Below, one piece after another: positions 31,403 through 42,214 of a DNA stretch of 64,000 nucleotides. Positions within the stretch are counted from its first letter, which is position 1, and every line of letters begins with the position of its first letter. The DNA is from Silicimonas sp. (GTDB lineage Bacteria; Pseudomonadota; Alphaproteobacteria; Rhodobacterales; Rhodobacteraceae): positions 1-64,000 of the forward strand of contig JAJEFO010000003.1 in the NCBI GenBank assembly GCA_022820365.1, in the 5' to 3' direction. The position numbers were made by a program, and so were the translations under genes. The notes under the pieces were generated by a model. It was not told the origin of the DNA, searched no databases, and was given only the letters and a program-made list of their open reading frames with translations.

Positions 31403-32107
31403 TCAAATCTTCAACGCTTTCGCCGCAAGCCGCTCGTAGAAAGGCAGAGCGCGCTCCGCCAGTTCCCGAGCCTCGCCGTGCAGCACCGGCAAGGGCGCTT
31501 CCGGACCCGCAAACCCGGTGGAGCGATGCACCGACCCGTACCAATGCGGCGCCCAAACCCCGTCGAACGGCTTGGGGCCCGCTGGCCAAGACAGCATCGA
31601 GGGATCAAATTCGAGCCTGATCGCTTCGCATAGCCGACGGAGCGCCGCTTCCGGATTCTGCAAGATGTCCGCGCTGTCCACGACAGGTCCGGGCAGCTTT
31701 TCGAACAGTGCCAGCTGTTCCTCGAATCCGATGTCGCGCATGACTGGATTCTCGCGCTTCCTGACATAGCTGGCCACCACCCTTGCCGGATGCCGGATCA
31801 GGTGGATGTTCACGCAGCTCTCCGCCCAGTCGAGCGGGAAGTCCGGCTCCATGTGAAACGGCATGTGCTTCATGTAAAAATGCGGGCAGCCTTCGGGAAC
31901 TGTCCCGAGGCATCGTTCGGCCACGCGCTGCGGGTCGCATTCATTGGCCGCGAGCACGTGCTCCCGCATCGGGTGCTCGATCCCCGTCGCCTCCAGATAA
32001 GCGGCATAGAACGGCTCGTCCCAGGCCGCGAAGTCCGGCCGGTTGCCGAAAGCATACATCATTGCCGTCGATAGGTTTCGCGGCCCGCTCCAAGTTGCAA
32101 TCCTCAT
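31403..32107 (-). CDS. Sulfotransferase-like P-loop protein
   Basis: 234 residues. The N-terminal block MRIATWSGPRNLSTAMMYAF matches the 5'-phosphosulfate loop of PAPS-dependent sulfotransferases, and HLIRHPARVVASYVRKRE resembles the 3'-phosphate-binding Arg/Ser region. Small proteins of this type are common near argG in Rhodobacterales and are usually annotated only as sulfotransferase family or HAD-like; the substrate is unknown. Divergent from msrA. Confidence 0.85.
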   Translation of the reverse strand: MRIATWSGPRNLSTAMMYAFGNRPDFAAWDEPFYAAYLEATGIEHPMREHVLAANECDPQRVAERCLGTVPEGCPHFYMKHMPFHMEPDFPLDWAESCVNIHLIRHPARVVASYVRKRENPVMRDIGFEEQLALFEKLPGPVVDSADILQNPEAALRRLCEAIRLEFDPSMLSWPAGPKPFDGVWAPHWYGSVHRSTGFAGPEAPLPVLHGEARELAERALPFYERLAAKALKI

Positions 32108-32228
32108 GTCTCCCGACCTGACTCCGCCCGCCCTCTGAAACAGCCTTCACGCCCGCGCGACCTCACGCTCCGTTGAATGGACTGTTGGCCAAGTCCGCGC
32201 CATTCTCCCGCCAATCGCAAGGAGAAAA

Positions 32229-32885
32229 ATGATGAGCACGCCTTTTACCCGGACATCTCTTTCGTTCGCATTGATCTTCTTCGGTCTGGTGTTTCAGGGC
32301 GCGCAGGCTGAAGCGGCGGAGAAGAAGGCCTATTTCGCGGGCGGCTGCTTCTGGTGCGTCGAGTCGGACTTCGAATCCCTTGCGGGCGTCGCCGAAGTCG
32401 TCTCTGGCTACACCGGCGGGACCACGGCCAATCCGACCTACAAGGCAGTCACGAAAGGCGGCACCGGGCACTACGAAGCGGTGGAGATCAGCTATGATGA
32501 CAGCGTGATCGGCTATGACCGGCTGCTGCATGATTTCTTTCGTTCCGTCGATCCCACTGATGCCGGGGGACAGTTCTGCGACCGGGGCGACAGCTACCGC
32601 ACGGCTATATTCGTCTCGAACTCCGCGGAGCGCGCCGCCGCCGAAAAGGCGAAGGCGGAGGCGCAATCGGAGCTTGGACGCACGATCGTCACGCCCATTC
32701 TTGACGCATCCGAATTCTACGTGGCCGAGGACTATCACCAGGATTATTACAAGAGCAAAGAGCTCGTCCTGACCCGCCGTGGCCCCAAGTCAAAGGCCAA
32801 TGCCTACAAGTTCTATCGCAAGGCCTGCCGACGTGACGACAGAATCCGGCAACTCTGGGGTGATGCCGCACCGTTCGCCAGCTGA
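32229..32885 (+). CDS. msrA: Exported peptide-methionine (S)-S-oxide reductase MsrA
   Basis: Repairs methionine-S-sulfoxide in proteins. 218 residues, longer than cytosolic MsrA because of a signal peptide (hydrophobic [14 protein letters not shown], cleavage near AEA-AE), so it acts in the periplasm. The catalytic GCFWC sits at about 38-42, with [26 protein letters not shown] and [14 protein letters not shown] following. AAGGAG is just before the tandem ATG ATG at 32229/32232. No msrB is adjacent. Divergent from the sulfotransferase gene. Confidence 0.95.
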   Translation: MMSTPFTRTSLSFALIFFGLVFQGAQAEAAEKKAYFAGGCFWCVESDFESLAGVAEVVSGYTGGTTANPTYKAVTKGGTGHYEAVEISYDDSVIGYDRLLHDFFRSVDPTDAGGQFCDRGDSYRTAIFVSNSAERAAAEKAKAEAQSELGRTIVTPILDASEFYVAEDYHQDYYKSKELVLTRRGPKSKANAYKFYRKACRRDDRIRQLWGDAAPFAS

Positions 32886-32949
32886 TTTTTGATCTTTCGC
32901 CCTGCTGGCCGGATCGCTAGATTCGGCCAAATTACAGGGGATGTGATCA

Positions 32950-35589
32950 GTGCCCGTCGCGACCGCCGACGTCACGCCGATGATGGCGCAATACCTGAAG
33001 ATCAAGGACGAAAATCCTGATGCTCTCCTGTTCTACCGCATGGGCGATTTCTACGAGCTGTTCTTTGACGACGCCGTTGCGGCTTCAGAAGCCCTTGACA
33101 TTGCGCTCACGAAACGCGGCAAGAAGCTTGGCGAAGACATTCCGATGTGCGGAGTGCCAGCGCACTCGGCAGAAGGCTACCTTCTGACGCTCATTCGCAA
33201 GGGCTTCCGCGTCGCCGTATGCGAGCAGCTTGAAGATCCTTCCGAGGCCAGGAAGCGCGGTCCAAAAGCCGTCCTCAAGCGAGGCGTCGTACGGCTTGTC
33301 ACGCCCGGCACACTCACCGAGGAAGCCCTTCTTGATGCCCGCCGACACAATTACCTCGCGGCACTGGCGGAAGTCCGCGGGGAGGCCGCCGTCGCCTGCG
33401 TCGACGTCTCGACAGGGGAATTGCGCGTCCTTCCTACTTCTCCCGTCCGTTTCGGGCCGGAGCTTGCGCGTCTCTCGCCAAGCGAGGTCATCATTTCCGA
33501 AAGCAAGTATTCGGAGTATTCCGACCTGGTCACCGAATCCGGCGCCTGCCTGACCCCCCTGTCACCGTCTAGCTTCGACAGCCAGGCGGCGCAGAAACGC
33601 CTCGCGAAATTCTGGCAGGTCCAGGGCCTTGACGCCTTCGGGTCGTTTTCCCGGGCGGAAATTTCGGCGATCGGCGCGCTCGTCGATTACCTTGAGCTCA
33701 CTCAGAAGGGAAAACTGCCTCTTCTGCGCGCTCCAGTGCGCGACATCGAATCCGGGACTGTCCAGATTGACGCCGCGACTCGCCGGAGTCTCGAGCTGTC
33801 GCGTTCACTTTCCGGAGATCGGAAAGGCTCGCTCCTGCACGCGGTCGATCGCACCGTAACCGCCGCTGGCGGCCGCCTGATCGAACACCGCATTTCATCC
33901 CCCTCTCGCGATCTCGATACCGTTCGAGCCAATATCGGGGTCGTAGAGTGGTTCGCCTCGGGCAACGCACAACCCGACAGGATTCGGGACATTCTCAAAC
34001 GCTGCCCCGACATCCAGCGGGCAGTGTCGAGACTGGCTCTGGACAGGGGCGGGCCACGCGACTTGGCGGCAATCAGAAACGCTCTCGGCCTGCTGCCGGA
34101 AATCACCGCCGCCCTCGCGAACGATGGGCCCGAGCCAATCAACGCCTGGCTGTCTGATCTCGGCGGATTTGGCGAACTGGTCCTCTCTCTCTCCGATGCG
34201 CTTGTCGCGGAACCGCCCCTTCTCGTCCGGGATGGTGGATTCATCGCTGACGGCCTTGACGCCGACCTGGACGAAGCGCGCAAGCTGCGTGACGAGGGCC
34301 GCAGCGTCATCGCAGGACTGCAGGCCGACTACTCAGATGCCACGGACATCGCTTCGCTCAAGATCAGGCACAACAACGTACTTGGATACTTCATCGAAAC
34401 GCGTGCGAGACATGCGGAAACGATGATGTCGCCCCCCAATTCCGAGCGGTTCATACATCGACAGACCACGGCAAGCGCCGTCCGCTTCACGACCGTGGAG
34501 CTTTCGGAACTCGAATCCAAGATCCTGAACGCTGGGGCGAAAGCCATCGAGATCGAAACCGCGCTGCATGCCGAACTGGTCCGCCTTGTCCTTTCAAGTG
34601 GAGACCGTCTCGCGCTTGCCGCCAGCGCCCTGGCCGAACTCGATGTCGCCTGTGCCTTTGCCAGCCTTGCCAAGGACCAGAACTGGTGCGCGCCGCGGAT
34701 TGACGACAGCGAGGCCTTTTCAATTTCCGGAGGCCGACATCCCGTGGTGGAGCAGGCCCTCAAGGCCGAAGGCGTGCCGTTCATTGCCAATGATTGCGAT
34801 CTTTCCAACGACGGCGACGGGAGGGTTTGGTTGCTGACCGGGCCCAACATGGCAGGCAAGTCCACCTTCCTCCGCCAGAACGCGATCATCGCCATCCTCG
34901 CCCAGGCGGGCAGCTTCGTTCCAGCCAAAGGCGCGCATATTGGCCTTGTGAGCCAGATCTTCAGCCGCGTCGGGGCCTCCGATGAGCTTGCCCGGGGGCG
35001 ATCGACCTTCATGGTCGAAATGGTCGAAACGGCCGCGATCCTGAACCAAGCCGACGACCGGGCGCTTGTCATCCTTGACGAGATCGGTCGGGGCACGGCC
35101 ACCTATGACGGCCTGTCCATCGCGTGGGCAACGCTCGAACACCTGCACGAGACGAACCGCTGCCGCGCGCTCTTCGCGACCCACTATCACGAATTGACGG
35201 AACTCGCGAACCGACTGGAAGGTGTCCGAAACGCAACCGTGGCGGTCAAGGAGTGGGATGGCGAGGTCATCTTCCTCCATGAAGTCCGCAAGGGCGCGGC
35301 GGACCGCAGTTACGGCGTGCAGGTTGCCCGCCTTGCCGGACTTCCCCAGCCCGTCGTGGACCGCGCCCGCACCGTTCTCGAAGCGCTTGAACGGGGTGAA
35401 CGCGAAGGCAGCGTACGCCCGAAAGCCCTGATTGACGAATTGCCGCTCTTCTCCGCCAGCCCTCCGTCTTCTGCCCAGGCACGGACAGCGTCAGAGCTCG
35501 AAGATGCCTTGGCAGCGATCCACCCTGACGAAATGACCCCACGCGACGCGCTGGATGCCCTCTACCGCCTCAAGACTCTGGCGAAGTAG
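32950..35589 (+). CDS. mutS: DNA mismatch repair protein MutS
   Basis: Recognises mismatches and starts repair with MutL. 879 residues, start GTG 32950. The mismatch-binding Phe-x-Glu motif is in [14 protein letters not shown] (about 30-42). Walker A is [16 protein letters not shown] near 637. Walker B is [15 protein letters not shown], and [11 protein letters not shown] is typical. Domain order is the standard MutS1 one. Converges on grpE with a 60-bp gap. No mutL in the window. Confidence 0.99.
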   Translation: MPVATADVTPMMAQYLKIKDENPDALLFYRMGDFYELFFDDAVAASEALDIALTKRGKKLGEDIPMCGVPAHSAEGYLLTLIRKGFRVAVCEQLEDPSEARKRGPKAVLKRGVVRLVTPGTLTEEALLDARRHNYLAALAEVRGEAAVACVDVSTGELRVLPTSPVRFGPELARLSPSEVIISESKYSEYSDLVTESGACLTPLSPSSFDSQAAQKRLAKFWQVQGLDAFGSFSRAEISAIGALVDYLELTQKGKLPLLRAPVRDIESGTVQIDAATRRSLELSRSLSGDRKGSLLHAVDRTVTAAGGRLIEHRISSPSRDLDTVRANIGVVEWFASGNAQPDRIRDILKRCPDIQRAVSRLALDRGGPRDLAAIRNALGLLPEITAALANDGPEPINAWLSDLGGFGELVLSLSDALVAEPPLLVRDGGFIADGLDADLDEARKLRDEGRSVIAGLQADYSDATDIASLKIRHNNVLGYFIETRARHAETMMSPPNSERFIHRQTTASAVRFTTVELSELESKILNAGAKAIEIETALHAELVRLVLSSGDRLALAASALAELDVACAFASLAKDQNWCAPRIDDSEAFSISGGRHPVVEQALKAEGVPFIANDCDLSNDGDGRVWLLTGPNMAGKSTFLRQNAIIAILAQAGSFVPAKGAHIGLVSQIFSRVGASDELARGRSTFMVEMVETAAILNQADDRALVILDEIGRGTATYDGLSIAWATLEHLHETNRCRALFATHYHELTELANRLEGVRNATVAVKEWDGEVIFLHEVRKGAADRSYGVQVARLAGLPQPVVDRARTVLEALERGEREGSVRPKALIDELPLFSASPPSSAQARTASELEDALAAIHPDEMTPRDALDALYRLKTLAK

Positions 35590-35649
35590 CAGCCCGGCTG
35601 CAACGGAGGGGCACCCCGGCGGATCGGTCTGTCGGCAGATGGCAGCAAT

Positions 35650-36255
35650 TCATGACGCTGGCGTCGAACTCACGCCGACCTTCGCGGGTCGCAGCAGGCG
35701 GTCGTGCAAGATGAATCCGTCGGCCTCCACCTGGATGATCTCGCCAGCCACGGTGCCAGGCATTGGCGCTTCGAACATCGCTTCGTGAAGCAGGGGATCG
35801 AAGCGGTCCCCGGCCTCGGGCGATATCACGCGCACACCGTGCTTGCCGAACACGTTGAGGAGTTCGCGCATCGTCAGTTCCACGCCTTCGATCAACGCCT
35901 TGTTTGCGTCCCGGGCATCTTCAGGAACGGCCGCCACCGCACGTTTCATGTTGTCGAAGACAGGCAGCATGTCCCGCGCCATCCTGGTTCCTCCATACCG
36001 CTCTGCCTCGCGTCGGTCCCGATCCGATCTCTTTCGCGCGTTTTCGGCCTCCGCCAGCGCACGCATGAACTTGTCCTTCAGTGCATCCCGCTCCGCCTCC
36101 AGCGCCGCAATCCTCTCGTCGTCATGCGGGTCTTCCAGCGCATCGGGCGAAGTGATGTCGATCAGTTCCTCTTCGGAACCGGAATGCCCTTCCTCGGCCT
36201 GGATCTGGAGGCCCTCTTCCTCAATCTTGGAATTCTTCGTCTTTGCGTCGTTCAT
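35650..36255 (-). CDS. grpE: Nucleotide exchange factor GrpE
   Basis: Exchanges ADP on DnaK. 201 residues. Acidic N-terminal tail, long coiled coil (ERIAALEAERDALKDKFMRA, about 47-66), then the block NARKRSDRDRREAERYG and the C-terminal beta domain ending EVEADGFILHDRLLRPAKVGV. Directly follows hrcA with a one-base overlap (TGATG), so hrcA and grpE are co-transcribed, away from dnaKJ at the other end of the window. Confidence 0.97.
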   Translation of the reverse strand: MNDAKTKNSKIEEEGLQIQAEEGHSGSEEELIDITSPDALEDPHDDERIAALEAERDALKDKFMRALAEAENARKRSDRDRREAERYGGTRMARDMLPVFDNMKRAVAAVPEDARDANKALIEGVELTMRELLNVFGKHGVRVISPEAGDRFDPLLHEAMFEAPMPGTVAGEIIQVEADGFILHDRLLRPAKVGVSSTPAS

Positions 36256-37322
36256 TACTGCCCTCGATCAGCAAACAGCCGGCCCACCAGCTGAGCGGTG
36301 TAGTCTACAATTGGAACGATCCGGCCATAATTGAGACGGGTAGGCCCGATCACCCCGATGGCACCGATGATTCTTCGATCGGTGTTCATATAGGGCGAGA
36401 CGACCAAAGAGGAACCGGAAAGCGAAAAAAGCTTGTTCTCCGAACCGATGAAAATGCGCACACCTTCCCCCGCATCCGTCAGTTCGAGAAACTCTGCAAT
36501 GTCGCGCTTGCGCTCCAAGTCGTCAAAAAGGCTTCGAATCCGCTCAAGGTCTTCTTCCCCTGCGTCCCCCGCCAGCAAGTTCGAGCGGCCCCGTACGATC
36601 AGGCGCTCGTAGTCGGTCCCTTCATGCTCCCAAATCACCATCCCGCTTTCGACCAGTTCCCGAGCGAGTTCGTTGAGCTGCTGTCGATTCTGCTGGATCT
36701 CCCTTTGGACCACTTGCCCCAGTTCCGAAAGCGTGTGGCCGGCCAAAGCCGCGTTCAGGAAGTTCGCGGCCTCTCGAAAGCTGCTGGCAGTCTGGCCCGG
36801 CGGCGGCGAGAACAATCGGTTCTCGACATGTCCGTCCTCGAAGACCAGGACCACCATGGCACGATCGGCGGCGAGACTGATAAACTCGATGTGCTGCACC
36901 GCTGCGTCGTGCTTCGGCGCCAATACAAGCGATGCGCCCTGCGTCACGCCCGACAGGGCCGAACCGACTCGGTCAAGCAGGTTCGCGACACTTTCGTCGG
37001 TCGCCTGCAATTCGGACTCTATGGCCTCCCGATCCCGGCTTGACGGGTCTCCTACTTCCATCATCCCGTCGACGAAAAGTCGCAGCCCTGACTCGGTCGG
37101 AAACCGTCCTGCTGAAGAATGCGGCGAATCCAGAAGTCCGAGAAATTCCAGATCCTGCATGACGTTTCTGACCGTCGCCGCGCTGACCTTCTCGTTCAGC
37201 TCTCGCGTAAGCTTGCGCGAGCCCATCGGTTCGCCGGTCTCCAGATACCCTTCCACGACCCGGCGAAACACTTCGCGCGAGCGTTCGTTCATCTCTTCCA
37301 GAAGTTGTCCTGCGTCAGTCAT
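36255..37322 (-). CDS. hrcA: Heat-shock transcriptional repressor HrcA
   Basis: Winged-helix repressor that binds CIRCE elements, usually of groESL. 355 residues. The DNA-binding domain is at about 10-85 ([40 protein letters not shown]). A GAF-like domain and the C-terminal [20 protein letters not shown] follow. I found no CIRCE (TTAGCACTC-N9-GAGTGCTAA) in the window, so its target lies elsewhere and hrcA-grpE does not look autoregulated that way. Divergent from rph across 118 bp. Confidence 0.97.
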   Translation of the reverse strand: MTDAGQLLEEMNERSREVFRRVVEGYLETGEPMGSRKLTRELNEKVSAATVRNVMQDLEFLGLLDSPHSSAGRFPTESGLRLFVDGMMEVGDPSSRDREAIESELQATDESVANLLDRVGSALSGVTQGASLVLAPKHDAAVQHIEFISLAADRAMVVLVFEDGHVENRLFSPPPGQTASSFREAANFLNAALAGHTLSELGQVVQREIQQNRQQLNELARELVESGMVIWEHEGTDYERLIVRGRSNLLAGDAGEEDLERIRSLFDDLERKRDIAEFLELTDAGEGVRIFIGSENKLFSLSGSSLVVSPYMNTDRRIIGAIGVIGPTRLNYGRIVPIVDYTAQLVGRLFADRGQ

Positions 37323-37440
37323 CGGCCGTTCGGGATGTCAAGGCGCTGCAATTAAATTGAAGCGGCGCACAAGGTCAATCGGGGTTGATGCAGTCCGACG
37401 CCGCAACTATCAAGCGTCCCGTCCAAACCGGAGATTTGCC

Positions 37441-38151
37441 ATGCGGCCCTCGGGAAGAAAGAACGACGAAATGCGCGGCGTGTCAATCGAGGCGGGCGTC
37501 ACGCGTCACGCCGAAGGATCGTGCCTGATCAAGTGCGGCGATACACAGGTTCTGTGCACTGCTTCGATTGATGGCCGAATACCGTTCTGGATGAAGAGCT
37601 CCGGGCTTGGCTGGGTGACAGCAGAGTACGGCATGCTTCCTCGCGCAACGCATTCGCGCGGCCGTCGCGAGGCCAAGGCAGGTCAGTCCGGACGCACACA
37701 GGAAATCCAGCGCCTCATAGGTCGGTCGCTTCGCGCCTGCGTGGACCGTTCCGCGCTCGGCGAACGCCAGATCATTATTGACTGCGACGTCATCCAAGCC
37801 GATGGAGGCACGCGTTGCGCTTCCATTACCGGCGGGTGGGTTGCACTCCGTCTCGCGGCCAATGAACTCTTGAAGTCCGGTCAGATTGCAGCCGATCCGG
37901 TCAAGGATCACGTTGCTGCCGTGTCCTGCGGAATTTACGGCGGCCAGCCGATCCTCGACCTTGACTATCCCGAGGACAGCGAGGCAAGCGTTGACGGCAA
38001 CTTCGTCATGACGGGCGCTGGCCGCCTTGTCGAGGTCCAGACATCGGCGGAAGGCGAGGCATTCTCGCGCGACGAAATGTCGGCATTGCTCGACCTTGCC
38101 GACCTTGGCGTCCAAGCTCTTGTCTCCAAGCAAAGGGATGCCACCGCCTGA
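37441..38151 (+). CDS. rph: Ribonuclease PH
   Basis: Phosphorolytic 3'-5' exoribonuclease that trims tRNA ends. 236 residues from ATG 37441 ([20 protein letters not shown]). The phosphate-binding region is [20 protein letters not shown] with [15 protein letters not shown]. The catalytic acidic cluster is [20 protein letters not shown]. The frame is open well upstream, but into the hrcA promoter region. Overlaps rdgB by one base (TGATG). Confidence 0.98.
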   Translation: MRPSGRKNDEMRGVSIEAGVTRHAEGSCLIKCGDTQVLCTASIDGRIPFWMKSSGLGWVTAEYGMLPRATHSRGRREAKAGQSGRTQEIQRLIGRSLRACVDRSALGERQIIIDCDVIQADGGTRCASITGGWVALRLAANELLKSGQIAADPVKDHVAAVSCGIYGGQPILDLDYPEDSEASVDGNFVMTGAGRLVEVQTSAEGEAFSRDEMSALLDLADLGVQALVSKQRDATA

Positions 38152-38762
38152 TGCGCCGCTTTGCCGGTGACCGCCTTCTGGTCGCGACACACAATTCCGG
38201 AAAGCTCGAGGAGATCGCCGACCTGCTTGATGACCACGCTATCCGCGTCATCGGCGCGGCCGCCCTTGGCCTCGACGAGCCGGACGAGACCGGCGCGGAC
38301 TTTGTCGCGAATGCCCGGATCAAGGCGCATGCCGCCTCCCGCGCCACCGGACTGCCTGCGCTTGCCGACGATTCCGGGATCGAGATCGATGCCCTTGGCG
38401 GAGCACCGGGAGTTCGCACGGCGGACTGGGCAGACACGCCAGGCGGCCGCGACTTCGTGCATGCGATGACACGCACCCACGGCGCGCTTCTTGAGTCCGG
38501 CGTCGCGCAGCCCTGGACCGCCCGCTTTTGCTGCGCTTTCGTGCTCGCCTGGCCGGATGAGCATGACGAAACGTTCGAAGGGCGCCTCAACGGCCAGATC
38601 ACGTGGCCCATGCGTGGCGGCGAGGGTCATGGATACGACCCGATTTTCCAGCCTGAGGGCTTTGGCATCACATTTGGGCAGATGAACCGCCGGGAAAAGA
38701 ACCGCATCAGTCACCGCGCCGATGCGTTCCGGAAGCTGGCGGCGGTATTTCAAGATGGATAG
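38151..38762 (+). CDS. rdgB: dITP/XTP pyrophosphatase (RdgB/HAM1)
   Basis: Removes non-canonical purine nucleotides. 203 residues. Motifs: LLVATHNSGKLEEI near the start, ALADDSGIEIDALGGAPGV in the middle and GHGYDPIFQPEGFG towards the C-terminus, with EKNRISHRADAF closing the active site. Coupled to rph by a one-base overlap and to hemW by an 8-nt overlap; rph-rdgB-hemW is a conserved alphaproteobacterial cluster. Confidence 0.97.
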   Translation: MRRFAGDRLLVATHNSGKLEEIADLLDDHAIRVIGAAALGLDEPDETGADFVANARIKAHAASRATGLPALADDSGIEIDALGGAPGVRTADWADTPGGRDFVHAMTRTHGALLESGVAQPWTARFCCAFVLAWPDEHDETFEGRLNGQITWPMRGGEGHGYDPIFQPEGFGITFGQMNRREKNRISHRADAFRKLAAVFQDG

Positions 38763-39876
38763 GGGCCTTGGCCTTTATGTTCATTGGCCGTTCTGCCAGG
38801 CAAAGTGCCCCTATTGCGATTTCAACAGCCATGTGGCCGCGTCCGTCGACCAGTCTCGCTGGCAAGAAGCGTTTCTGAATGAAATCGCGAGAGTTCGGGA
38901 AGATGTCGGTCCTCGCAAGCTGAGTTCAATGTTCTTTGGCGGCGGTACGCCAAGCCTCATGGCGGCAGAAACCGTTGCCCGCACCATCGAAGCGGCCAAG
39001 GACGCCTGGACCCCCGCTGACGACATCGAGATCACGCTTGAGGCCAACCCGACCTCCGTCGAGGCCGACCGCTTTCGCTCCTACGCCAAGGCTGGAGTCA
39101 ATCGCCTCTCGCTGGGCATCCAGTCGCTCCGGGATTCGGACCTGATTGCTCTTGGCCGTCTTCACACCGCCGTCGAGGCCGTAGCGGCCTACGACATCGC
39201 GCGCTCCACGTTTCCGCGCGTTTCCTTTGACTTGATCTATGCCCGACAGAACCAGGCTGCAGCGGAATGGGAGACGGAGCTCTCAGAAGCTCTCGAACTC
39301 GCCGCCGACCATGTGTCGCTCTACCAGCTAACGATAGAGCCGGGCACGGCGTTCGGCGATCGTCATGCTGCGGGCCGCCTGCAGGGACTTCCGGACGAGA
39401 ATCACTCCCTGGACATGTTCAACATCACGCAGGACATGACTGAAGCGGCCGGCCTCCCGGCTTACGAAGTCTCGAACCACGCTCGGCCCGGGCAGGAAAG
39501 CCGGCACAATCTCGTGTATTGGCGCTCGGGCAACTGGGCCGGCATCGGGCCGGGCGCGCATGGCCGCCTGACGGTCAACGGTCTTCGCATTGCGACCGAA
39601 TGCCATTCCATGCCGGCCAGTTGGCTCGATGCCGTGGAATCAACCGGCAACGGCTACAGCCGACAATACGTTGTTTCCGAGGATGACGCGCGCATCGAAG
39701 CCGTCATGGCGGGCCTGCGCCTTGCGGAAGGCGTGCCAGCCTATTTGCTTGCAGAATACAACAATATCAATAGGTTAATGGATTTCGGACTGTTGGAACA
39801 CGTTTCCGGATTCGTTCGAACGACCCGCTTGGGCCGTCCGCTGCTTGACGCGATCCTGCGGGAGATTCTCGCTTAG
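38755..39876 (+). CDS. hemW: Haem chaperone HemW (radical SAM, coproporphyrinogen oxidase-like)
   Basis: 373 residues from ATG 38755 (MDRGLGLYVHWPF). The radical-SAM cluster motif is CQAKCPYC (CxxxCxxC) at about 16-23, followed by DFNSHV and SSMFFGGGTPSLM. Unlike oxygen-independent coproporphyrinogen oxidase HemN, HemW proteins lack the N-terminal extension with extra Cys and are thought to insert haem into targets; older annotations call this hemN. Also typical: RLSLGIQSL, YQLTIEPGTAF and AYEVSNHARPG. 3' end overlaps the parB stop region on the other strand by 4 nt. Confidence 0.95.
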   Translation: MDRGLGLYVHWPFCQAKCPYCDFNSHVAASVDQSRWQEAFLNEIARVREDVGPRKLSSMFFGGGTPSLMAAETVARTIEAAKDAWTPADDIEITLEANPTSVEADRFRSYAKAGVNRLSLGIQSLRDSDLIALGRLHTAVEAVAAYDIARSTFPRVSFDLIYARQNQAAAEWETELSEALELAADHVSLYQLTIEPGTAFGDRHAAGRLQGLPDENHSLDMFNITQDMTEAAGLPAYEVSNHARPGQESRHNLVYWRSGNWAGIGPGAHGRLTVNGLRIATECHSMPASWLDAVESTGNGYSRQYVVSEDDARIEAVMAGLRLAEGVPAYLLAEYNNINRLMDFGLLEHVSGFVRTTRLGRPLLDAILREILA

Positions 39877-40784
39877 CCCGTCCCCGTGGTCACCAGCACT
39901 CGCCGACAGAGTTCGTCGAACTGCTCCAGGTTCCCGTAGCGGAACGTCACCGAGCCCGCTTCGCCGCCAGCCACATGGTCGATGCTGACCTTCATTCCGA
40001 GCGCCGTCGCCAGGTCCCGTTCCGCGGCGCGCGTGTCGGCGTCCTTCTCCGCCCGCCGGCCGCGAGGCTGCGAACGGTTGCCGGTCCGGTCCTCCTGGGC
40101 CAGCGCCTCGGCCTGGCGCACGGACAGTCCCTTGGCAACGATCCTTCGCGCCAGCGCCTCCGGGTCCGCCGCCGTCACCAGCGCGCGCGCATGGCCCGCC
40201 GACAGGTCCCCCGATCGCACCATCTCCTGCACGGCCCTCGGCAGCGTGAGCAGCCGGAGCAGGTTCGCGACGTGGCTGCGGCTCTTCCCTAAAGCCTGGG
40301 AAAGCGCCTGCTGGGTATGGCCGAAGCGCTCCATCAGCTGCCGATACCCTGCCGCCTCCTCCATCGCGTTCAGGTCGGCGCGCTGAATGTTCTCGACGAT
40401 GGCGATCTCCAGAACCTCGGCGTCATCGAGGTCTCGAACGATCGCGGGAACCTCGTGCAGCTGCGCACGCTGCGCCGCCCGCCACCGGCGCTCGCCGGCG
40501 ACGATCTCGTAGCGGTCCGGGTCGCGGGGGTCCTTCCGGAGGATCAGGGGCTGAATGATCCCCTTCTCGCGGATCGAGGCGGCGAGCTCGTCGAGGGCCG
40601 AATCCGCAAATGCCCGCCTCGGCTGTCCCGGGTTCGGGGAGATCCGGTCGGTGCCGATCGCCGTTTCGCCGGCGCGCGACGCTCCTGTCGCGGATGCCGG
40701 CTTCGCCTCCAGGTCGGCCATGAGAGCCGAGATTCCGCGTTCCGGCGCCAGTCCACGCCGCCGTTCTGCCTTTCCGTTTGTCAT
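39873..40784 (-). CDS. parB: Chromosome-partitioning protein ParB
   Basis: CTP-dependent clamp that loads at parS and spreads. 303 residues from ATG 40784, which has AAGGGC upstream; a TTG at 40805 would add seven residues. N-terminal ParA-activating start RRRGLAPERGISALMADLE. The CTP-binding box includes GIIQPLILRK, VAGERRWRAAQRA and VENIQRADLNAMEEAAGYRQ. The HTH has TQQALSQALGKSRSHVANLL. C-terminal dimer domain ends at about 303. Four bases downstream of parA... with two parS sites 1.4 and 3.3 kb upstream in the same operon. Confidence 0.98.
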   Translation of the reverse strand: MTNGKAERRRGLAPERGISALMADLEAKPASATGASRAGETAIGTDRISPNPGQPRRAFADSALDELAASIREKGIIQPLILRKDPRDPDRYEIVAGERRWRAAQRAQLHEVPAIVRDLDDAEVLEIAIVENIQRADLNAMEEAAGYRQLMERFGHTQQALSQALGKSRSHVANLLRLLTLPRAVQEMVRSGDLSAGHARALVTAADPEALARRIVAKGLSVRQAEALAQEDRTGNRSQPRGRRAEKDADTRAAERDLATALGMKVSIDHVAGGEAGSVTFRYGNLEQFDELCRRVLVTTGTG

Positions 40785-40809
40785 GTTTTTGCCCTTATGT
40801 TCCAATCCT

Positions 40810-41619
40810 TTATGGTGTCATCTGCGCCTGTTTCGCCAACAGCTCCTTCGCCAAGGCGCGATAAGCCTGGGCACCCTTTGATTCCGTCTCATAGTCGATT
40901 ACGGGAATGGCAAAGCCGGGAGCCTCGGAAATGCGGACGTTTCGCGGTACAATCGTGTCGTAAACCAAGCCGCCCAAGGTCTCGCGGGCATCGTTTGCCA
41001 CTTGCTGGCTTAGCTTGTTCCTTCCGTCGTACATGGTCAGCACGACGCCCTCGATACGCAGGTCTGGATTGGCCGTGTCGCGCACCTGCCGCAGGGTCAG
41101 CATCAGTTGCGACAGCCCTTCGAGTGCCAGGAATTCGCTCTGCAGCGGGATCAGGACCGAATCCGCCGCCACCATCGCATTCACGGTCAGGAGATTCAGC
41201 GCCGGCGGGCAGTCGAGCAACATGAAGTCCAGACCCAGCGCCTCCGTTTCAGGATGCCTCAACGCGTTGCGCAACAGGAAACTGCGCCGCGCCATGGAGA
41301 CCATTTCGATGTCTGCGGACGTCAGGTCTGTCGTCCCTGGGGCTATGCAGAGCCCCTTGACGCCGCTGTCCCGCACCACGCGCTGCAGCTCCACTCCTTC
41401 CAGGACCAGGTCGTATGTCGTGTATTTCCGGAGCTCGTGCCCTATTCCCAGCCCGGTTGAGGCGTTGCCCTGGGGGTCAAGGTCAACCAGGAGAACCTTA
41501 TATCCTGACTCCGCGAGCGCCGCCCCTAGGTTGATTGCCGTGGTAGTCTTTCCGACGCCGCCTTTCTGGTTGGCAATCGCCATGATCCGCGGCTGCGGGC
41601 TTCGCTCATGCACGCTCAA
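40810..41619 (-). CDS. parA: Chromosome-partitioning ATPase ParA
   Basis: 269 residues. Deviant Walker A IANQKGGVGKTTTAINLGAA (about 15-34), the MinD/ParA type with two Lys. Walker B is LDFMLLDCPPALN, and VDLDPQGNASTGLGI follows the first strand. It forms ATP-dependent dimers on nucleoid DNA and moves ParB-parS complexes. The start overlaps the rsmG stop by 14 nt; a Met at residue 13 is an alternative start. Coupled to parB downstream. Confidence 0.98.
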   Translation of the reverse strand: MSVHERSPQPRIMAIANQKGGVGKTTTAINLGAALAESGYKVLLVDLDPQGNASTGLGIGHELRKYTTYDLVLEGVELQRVVRDSGVKGLCIAPGTTDLTSADIEMVSMARRSFLLRNALRHPETEALGLDFMLLDCPPALNLLTVNAMVAADSVLIPLQSEFLALEGLSQLMLTLRQVRDTANPDLRIEGVVLTMYDGRNKLSQQVANDARETLGGLVYDTIVPRNVRISEAPGFAIPVIDYETESKGAQAYRALAKELLAKQAQMTP

Positions 41620-42214
41620 TTCCTCCGATGCTCAGGATGACGGCCTCGTTGTTCGTTTCGCTCGGATATGTTTCGCAATCAAAGCGCCAGTGTTCAAGCG
41701 CCTGCCTGATCTCGCCCCGGACTTTCCTCCCTTTCGGCAGAATTGCCCGGCCATCGGGCTTCAGGTGCCGGTGCACAAGGCCAAGAAGCCTGCCAAGAGG
41801 CGCAAGGGCGCGCGCAGACACTATGTCGCCGCACTGTGGCTCCGCCCTTTCAATCCGTTCCGATATGACCCTGAAACCGGTGGTTTGCCGCGACACCGCG
41901 TTCAGGAATGCGGCCTTTCTCTGATCAGCCTCGATCAAGACGGTCTCGGTCATGTCCCTGGCCATGATTGCAACGACGGCCCCGGGAAAGCCTCCGCCGC
42001 TCCCAAGATCGACCCAGCGCCGCGCCGGAGGCGCCATCTGAAGCAATTGCGCCGAATCCAGGAAATGCCTTGTCCACAACGCCTCGATCGTTCCCGCCGA
42101 CACGAGGTTTATGCGCCGATTCCAGCTCTCCAGGAGCTTGGCGTGCGTTTCGAGCATCGCCAGTGTTTCACGTGAAACATTCGTCCGGTCGCAAAACACG
42201 GCCTTTCCCGTCAT
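41606..42214 (-). CDS. rsmG: 16S rRNA (guanine-527 N7) methyltransferase RsmG
   Basis: 202 residues. The SAM motif is [18 protein letters not shown] near 66-83. Other typical blocks are RNTH-like HFLDSAQLL and [16 protein letters not shown]-terminal codons include the peptide NVSRET, which is encoded by a perfect parS palindrome (42165-42180). Start overlaps the mnmG stop by 4 nt. Formerly gidB. Confidence 0.97.
   Translation of the reverse strand: MTGKAVFCDRTNVSRETLAMLETHAKLLESWNRRINLVSAGTIEALWTRHFLDSAQLLQMAPPARRWVDLGSGGGFPGAVVAIMARDMTETVLIEADQRKAAFLNAVSRQTTGFRVISERIERAEPQCGDIVSARALAPLGRLLGLVHRHLKPDGRAILPKGRKVRGEIRQALEHWRFDCETYPSETNNEAVILSIGGIERA
42165..42180. promoter_or_regulatory. parS: parS site in rsmG
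   Basis: Perfect 16-bp palindrome TGTTTCACGTGAAACA, the universal ParB-binding consensus. It lies within the first codons of rsmG. Confidence 0.97.

Noticed and set aside
36255..37440. CIRCE operator expected because hrcA is present
   Set aside because: No TTAGCACTC/GAGTGCTAA inverted repeat found near hrcA, grpE, dnaK or elsewhere I looked in the window.
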